A DNA stretch of 14,720 nucleotides from a candidate division LCP-89 bacterium. GTDB taxonomy: Bacteria > Electryoneota > B3-LCP. Of the stretch, positions 12,195-14,720 are shown piece after piece. The DNA is taken from positions 1 to 14,720 of the forward strand of contig JALGZU010000129.1 of NCBI GenBank assembly GCA_025774735.1, written 5' to 3'. Numbering within the stretch: position 1 is the first letter of the stretch; each line of letters opens with the position of its first letter. The notes below the pieces were generated by a model. That model saw nothing but the letters and a program-made list of their open reading frames with translations. It was not told the origin of the DNA and did not search any database. The position numbers were made by a program, and so were the translations under genes.

Positions 12195-13556
12195 TCAACT
12201 TCCCGCCAGCACTGCCAGCCGGTACACCAATTTCAGCCCTATCATCAGAGCCTCCACGGAGACGCGCTCGTCCACGCCATGCAAGCGCCAGACCTCATCC
12301 TCTTCCAGTGGAAAGGGGATCAAGCCATAGGTCTGGATACTCGCCTTCCGGAACCGCGTGGCGTCGGACATTCCGGGTGAAAGGTAGGGTAGCACCGGCA
12401 CGTCCGGAAACATCTCCACGCAAACCTGTTCGATCAGGACGAAGCCGATGCCGTCCTGCGGTGAGGGTTCCGGTGGGGGGGATTTGGGTTTGAAGTCGAA
12501 CGTATAGGGCCCGGGTCCGATCCAGGCAGTGAGGCTGTCCACGAAGGCGCGGGGATCCTGACCGGGCAGGAGGCGGCAGTTCAGGTTCGCCTCCGCGTTA
12601 TGGGGGTGCACGTTGGTCTTCACCCCACCTTCGATCAACGTCGGAGAGATAGTGTTGGTTAACAGCGCCAGATAGAGCGGGTGATCAGTCTTGGGAACGC
12701 CTCCGATCATCTCTATGCGCGGGTCACGCATGGCGACACCTTCGAAGAAGGCTCGTGTGACCGGGTCCAGTTCGATCTGAAGCGGATAACGGGCGATGCG
12801 ATCCAGCGCGCTAGCCAAGGCATAAATGGCGTTGTCCAGCCTGGGAATGGAAGCGTGGCCGGTGGTTCCCTGTACCGAGAGTTTTATATTGTAGGCGATC
12901 TTCTCTTCAGTCTGCAGGGCGATGTAGAGCGGTTCTCCTTCTTTCAGAATGATCCTGCCCCCTTCACTCAGGGCGAAGGCGGCATCCAGCTTTTCCCGGT
13001 GATGTTCCAGCATCCACCCCGCTCCAAGACCCCCGCCCGTCTCTTCTGCCGCGGTGGCCAGAAAGACGATATCGCGCCGCAGCGGGATGTTGTTCCGTTT
13101 CAGGAGAGCCAGAGTCATGGCGTTGACGGCCAGCATCCCCTTGTCGTCGAGCGCCCCGCGTCCGTAGATGAAGCCGTCCTGCAGACGGCTCGAAAACGGG
13201 GGAATTGACCACTGCGCGGCATCGACGGGGACGACATCGGTGTGGGCCGCCAGGATGACAGCCTTCTGGCTGCCGTTGCCGTGCAGCCGGGCGAGCAGGT
13301 TGGCGCGCTTCTTCTCGACCTTGTAGATGCGGCTGCTGATCCCTTCATGCTCGAAAAAACCATCCAGAATTCTACAGGCCAGGAGTTCGTTTCCGGGAGG
13401 ATTCTGCGTGTCCGCGCGCAGCAGCTCCTGGAGTAGTTCGACCAGTTCCGTCTCGACCGCAGCCCAGTCCGGCTCTGCCGCATTCATCGGCACAGCGAGG
13501 AGGAGAAACAACGGCACGATAACGAGGAGCGTGATCTGACGAAATGCAGGTATCAC
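12195..13556 (-). CDS. Exported M20-family metallopeptidase
   Basis: A 453-residue zinc peptidase of the M20/ArgE/DapE/PM20D1-like group, hydrolysing peptide or N-acyl amide bonds. A signal peptide (core about 8-22, cleavage near NAA/E at 27) places it outside the cytoplasm. The di-zinc site residues are visible: H105 and D107 (AAHTDVVP), D137 (GRGALDDKG), the catalytic E171 and E172 (AAEETGG), E198 (ALSEGG) and the late H427 (RLHGVDERV). The dimerisation-domain motif GHASIPRLDNAI (233-244) is also present. The start is GTG at 13556: an in-frame TGA lies at 13596-13598 and no other start codon is available before the signal peptide. GGAGG sits only 1 nt before it. The GTG overlaps the stop of a small upstream ORF (GTGA), so translation is probably coupled. 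Confidence 0.92.
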   Translation of the reverse strand: MIPAFRQITLLVIVPLFLLLAVPMNAAEPDWAAVETELVELLQELLRADTQNPPGNELLACRILDGFFEHEGISSRIYKVEKKRANLLARLHGNGSQKAVILAAHTDVVPVDAAQWSIPPFSSRLQDGFIYGRGALDDKGMLAVNAMTLALLKRNNIPLRRDIVFLATAAEETGGGLGAGWMLEHHREKLDAAFALSEGGRIILKEGEPLYIALQTEEKIAYNIKLSVQGTTGHASIPRLDNAIYALASALDRIARYPLQIELDPVTRAFFEGVAMRDPRIEMIGGVPKTDHPLYLALLTNTISPTLIEGGVKTNVHPHNAEANLNCRLLPGQDPRAFVDSLTAWIGPGPYTFDFKPKSPPPEPSPQDGIGFVLIEQVCVEMFPDVPVLPYLSPGMSDATRFRKASIQTYGLIPFPLEEDEVWRLHGVDERVSVEALMIGLKLVYRLAVLAGS

Positions 13557-13699
13557 TCCTCCCCCGCCTCGATCATATCTTCGATCTCGTCTCTCTCATC
13601 CGTCAAACTCTCGTCAGGCTCCCTGTGAGGAACCAGCAGCTCCCAGACCTGATCGTCGGGATTGGGGATGACATGTGAGAATATAGTGGAAGGACACAT
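13553..13699 (-). CDS. Small acidic protein of unknown function (48 residues)
   Basis: An ORF from ATG at 13699 to TGA at 13553 fills the gap between the phosphorylase and peptidase genes. It encodes 48 residues, starting MCPSTIFSHVIPNPDDQVWE and ending in a very acidic stretch (LTDERDEIEDMIEAGEE). No membrane segment, signal peptide or known motif is seen. Its stop overlaps the GTG start of the M20 gene by 4 bp (GTGA), and that gene's GGAGG lies within its last codons. This is what a translated, coupled ORF would look like. No Shine-Dalgarno precedes the ATG. An alternative in-frame TTG at 13726, with AGAGG upstream inside the phosphorylase gene, would give 57 residues and overlap that gene by 14 bp. 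It could be a leader that sets peptidase translation rather than a functional protein. Confidence 0.55.
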   Translation of the reverse strand: MCPSTIFSHVIPNPDDQVWELLVPHREPDESLTDERDEIEDMIEAGEE

Positions 13700-13712
13700 T
13701 TGATATTTCGAC

Positions 13713-14561
13713 TTATAACCCTGCAATGATCCTCTTCAACAACGCCATGAATTTATCCCGAACCCGGGCGGCGACCTCGATCACGTCGGCGTGATCCAGC
13801 GGAGCGTCGCTCAACCCGGCCGCCCGGTTGGTGATGCAGCTTATTCCCATCACTTCCATGCCCAGGCGCGCCGCTTCCGCCGCTTCAGCTACGGTGGACA
13901 TGCAGGCTGCATCGACGCCCATGATCCTCTGCATGAGCACTTCGGCAGGCGTCTCGTAGGACGGACCCAGGTGAGCTCCCAGGACGCCCGAGAAAAGGGG
14001 GATGCCTTCTTCCAGAGCCGCGGCTCTGGCGAGATCGATCAGGCGGTCGCTGTAGGGAGATGAAGACTCGAAGAAGCGCTGGCGTTCGTGTCGAAGCGGC
14101 ACTTGCCCTTCAACCAGTTCAGAGTGGATCCTCCTGCGGAACTGCTGGTCGATGTGATCGGTGATCAGCATCAGGGATCCCGGTTCCAGGTCCGGATGAA
14201 TGCCGCCGGCGGCGTTGGTCAAGATCAGCGTAAGCGCTCCCACGCCATGGGCGACGCGCACCGGCAGCACAACCTCCTCGACGCAGTATCCTTCATAGAG
14301 ATGAACGCGCCCCTGAAAGCAGACCAGCCTTTTCCCAGCGAACTGTCCCGAGACCACGGCTCCCTGATGCCCGGATACGGTTGAACGTGGATACCCGGGA
14401 AGATCCTTCGTGGCAACCGAGCGAGTCTCCTTCAGCTCATCGACGAATACTCCCAGACCCGAACCGAGTACCAGAGCGATTTCGGGCGGATCCGGGAGGA
14501 TCGAATTCAGCACACCAAGAATAGGATTGATGACGGGAGGCACGTTCACCCTGCACTCCAT
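13713..14561 (-). CDS. punA: Purine nucleoside phosphorylase (trimeric PNP/MTAP family)
   Basis: A 282-residue cytoplasmic enzyme of the usual length. It splits inosine or guanosine with phosphate into base and ribose-1-phosphate. Visible family motifs are LVLGSGLG (30-37, phosphate site), SGHQGAVV (63-70), FQGRVHLYEGY (82-92), TNAAGGI (115-121), SLMLITDHID (129-138), GPSYETPAE (199-207), CMSTVAEA (220-227) and ITNRAAGL (243-250). E203 and N245 match the residues that bind the 6-oxo/N7 edge of purine in the trimeric class, favouring inosine/guanosine over adenosine. The start ATG at 14561 lies 7 bp after the preceding gene and has no clear ribosome site. GTG at 14549, with GGAG 6 nt upstream, is an alternative. 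The neighbouring deaminase-like gene supports a purine salvage role. Confidence 0.95.
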   Translation of the reverse strand: MECRVNVPPVINPILGVLNSILPDPPEIALVLGSGLGVFVDELKETRSVATKDLPGYPRSTVSGHQGAVVSGQFAGKRLVCFQGRVHLYEGYCVEEVVLPVRVAHGVGALTLILTNAAGGIHPDLEPGSLMLITDHIDQQFRRRIHSELVEGQVPLRHERQRFFESSSPYSDRLIDLARAAALEEGIPLFSGVLGAHLGPSYETPAEVLMQRIMGVDAACMSTVAEAAEAARLGMEVMGISCITNRAAGLSDAPLDHADVIEVAARVRDKFMALLKRIIAGL

Positions 14562-14568
14562 ATCGCTT

Positions 14569-14720
14569 TTAAAAATGGGTCTGCTTTTTACGAAGCATTC
14601 TGAGGATGCGTTGGAACAGTTTTACCTTGGATTTATAGGGCATAAAACTGCTCTTGAAGCCCATGACAATGATATTTTTCAAGTCATCTTCGGTGAATCC
14701 GAAGGTACGACAAGCAATCA
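14569..14720 (-). CDS. Probable adenosine deaminase, C-terminal end (cut by the window edge)
   Basis: The frame is open from the right edge to TAA at 14569-14571, giving the last 49 or so residues. The segment FGFTEDDLKNIIVMGFKSSF followed by MPYKSK and a basic helical tail resembles the end of adenosine/AMP deaminases. In these a helix of the form FGFxxDDLKxL is followed by an N/GxxxSSFLP turn. The metal-binding histidines lie outside the window, so the call rests on this tail and on context. The next gene, purine nucleoside phosphorylase, begins 7 bp downstream and takes the next step: adenosine is deaminated to inosine, which is then phosphorolysed to hypoxanthine. The two are surely in one operon. 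Confidence 0.68.
   Translation of the reverse strand, partial: IACRTFGFTEDDLKNIIVMGFKSSFMPYKSKVKLFQRILRMLRKKQTHF

Noticed and set aside
1..14720. CRISPR array, IS element, toxin-antitoxin or defence system
   Set aside because: No regularly spaced repeats, terminal inverted repeats with a transposase, or typical paired toxin/antitoxin or defence genes are visible.

Overview
The window looks like ordinary chromosome from a Gram-negative, moderately GC-rich bacterium. Outer-membrane biology is represented by an LptF/LptG-type lipopolysaccharide permease and an OmpA-family protein. One secreted protein ends in a type A sorting domain of the type IX secretion system (T9SS), with a PYPNPFNP box and a terminal lysine. 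Together with abundant secreted proteins of unknown function, this points to a lineage of or near the FCB group (Bacteroidetes relatives such as Latescibacteria, Zixibacteria or KSB1-like candidate phyla). That placement is inferred from domain content, not from a search. There is no phage, IS element, CRISPR array or plasmid function.

Layout, left to right. (1) 1-957, minus strand: a small secreted protein followed by the start of a probable matrixin-type metalloprotease cut by the left edge, with a promoter near 1037-1065. (2) 1171-3455, minus: a tightly packed operon of an unknown six-helix membrane protein, trmB (tRNA m7G46 methyltransferase) and a lipid-kinase-family gene. Its promoter at 3517-3545 sits back to back with the next one. 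(3) 3591-5784, plus: a self-contained unit of promoter, repeat-containing secreted protein, T9SS-sorted protein and a strong terminator that can also serve the converging gene. (4) 5807-11093, minus: lptF/G-like permease, ompA-like gene, methyltransferase, then a B12-binding radical SAM gene with a coiled-coil tail. (5) 11137-11690, plus: two serine tRNAs (UGA, GCU) behind a near-consensus promoter, then an AT-richer gap with a second promoter and a terminator that may define a short RNA. (6) 11766-14720, minus: the end of a probable adenosine deaminase gene, purine nucleoside phosphorylase, a tiny acidic ORF, a secreted M20 peptidase and a stand-alone response-regulator receiver domain.

The right-hand block makes sense as nucleoside salvage (deaminase to make inosine, then phosphorolysis) with an exported peptidase behind it. 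The permease and OmpA genes form an envelope block. The radical SAM enzyme and the methyltransferase are both SAM-dependent and adjacent, but their substrates cannot be read from sequence.

I found no clearly new large system. The most unusual points are: the receiver domain whose phospho-accepting aspartate is replaced by glycine; the 48-codon acidic ORF linked by a GTGA overlap to the M20 gene; trmB and the lipid-kinase gene lying in one reading frame separated by a single TGA and six codons; and a possible ~55-nt RNA downstream of the tRNAs.
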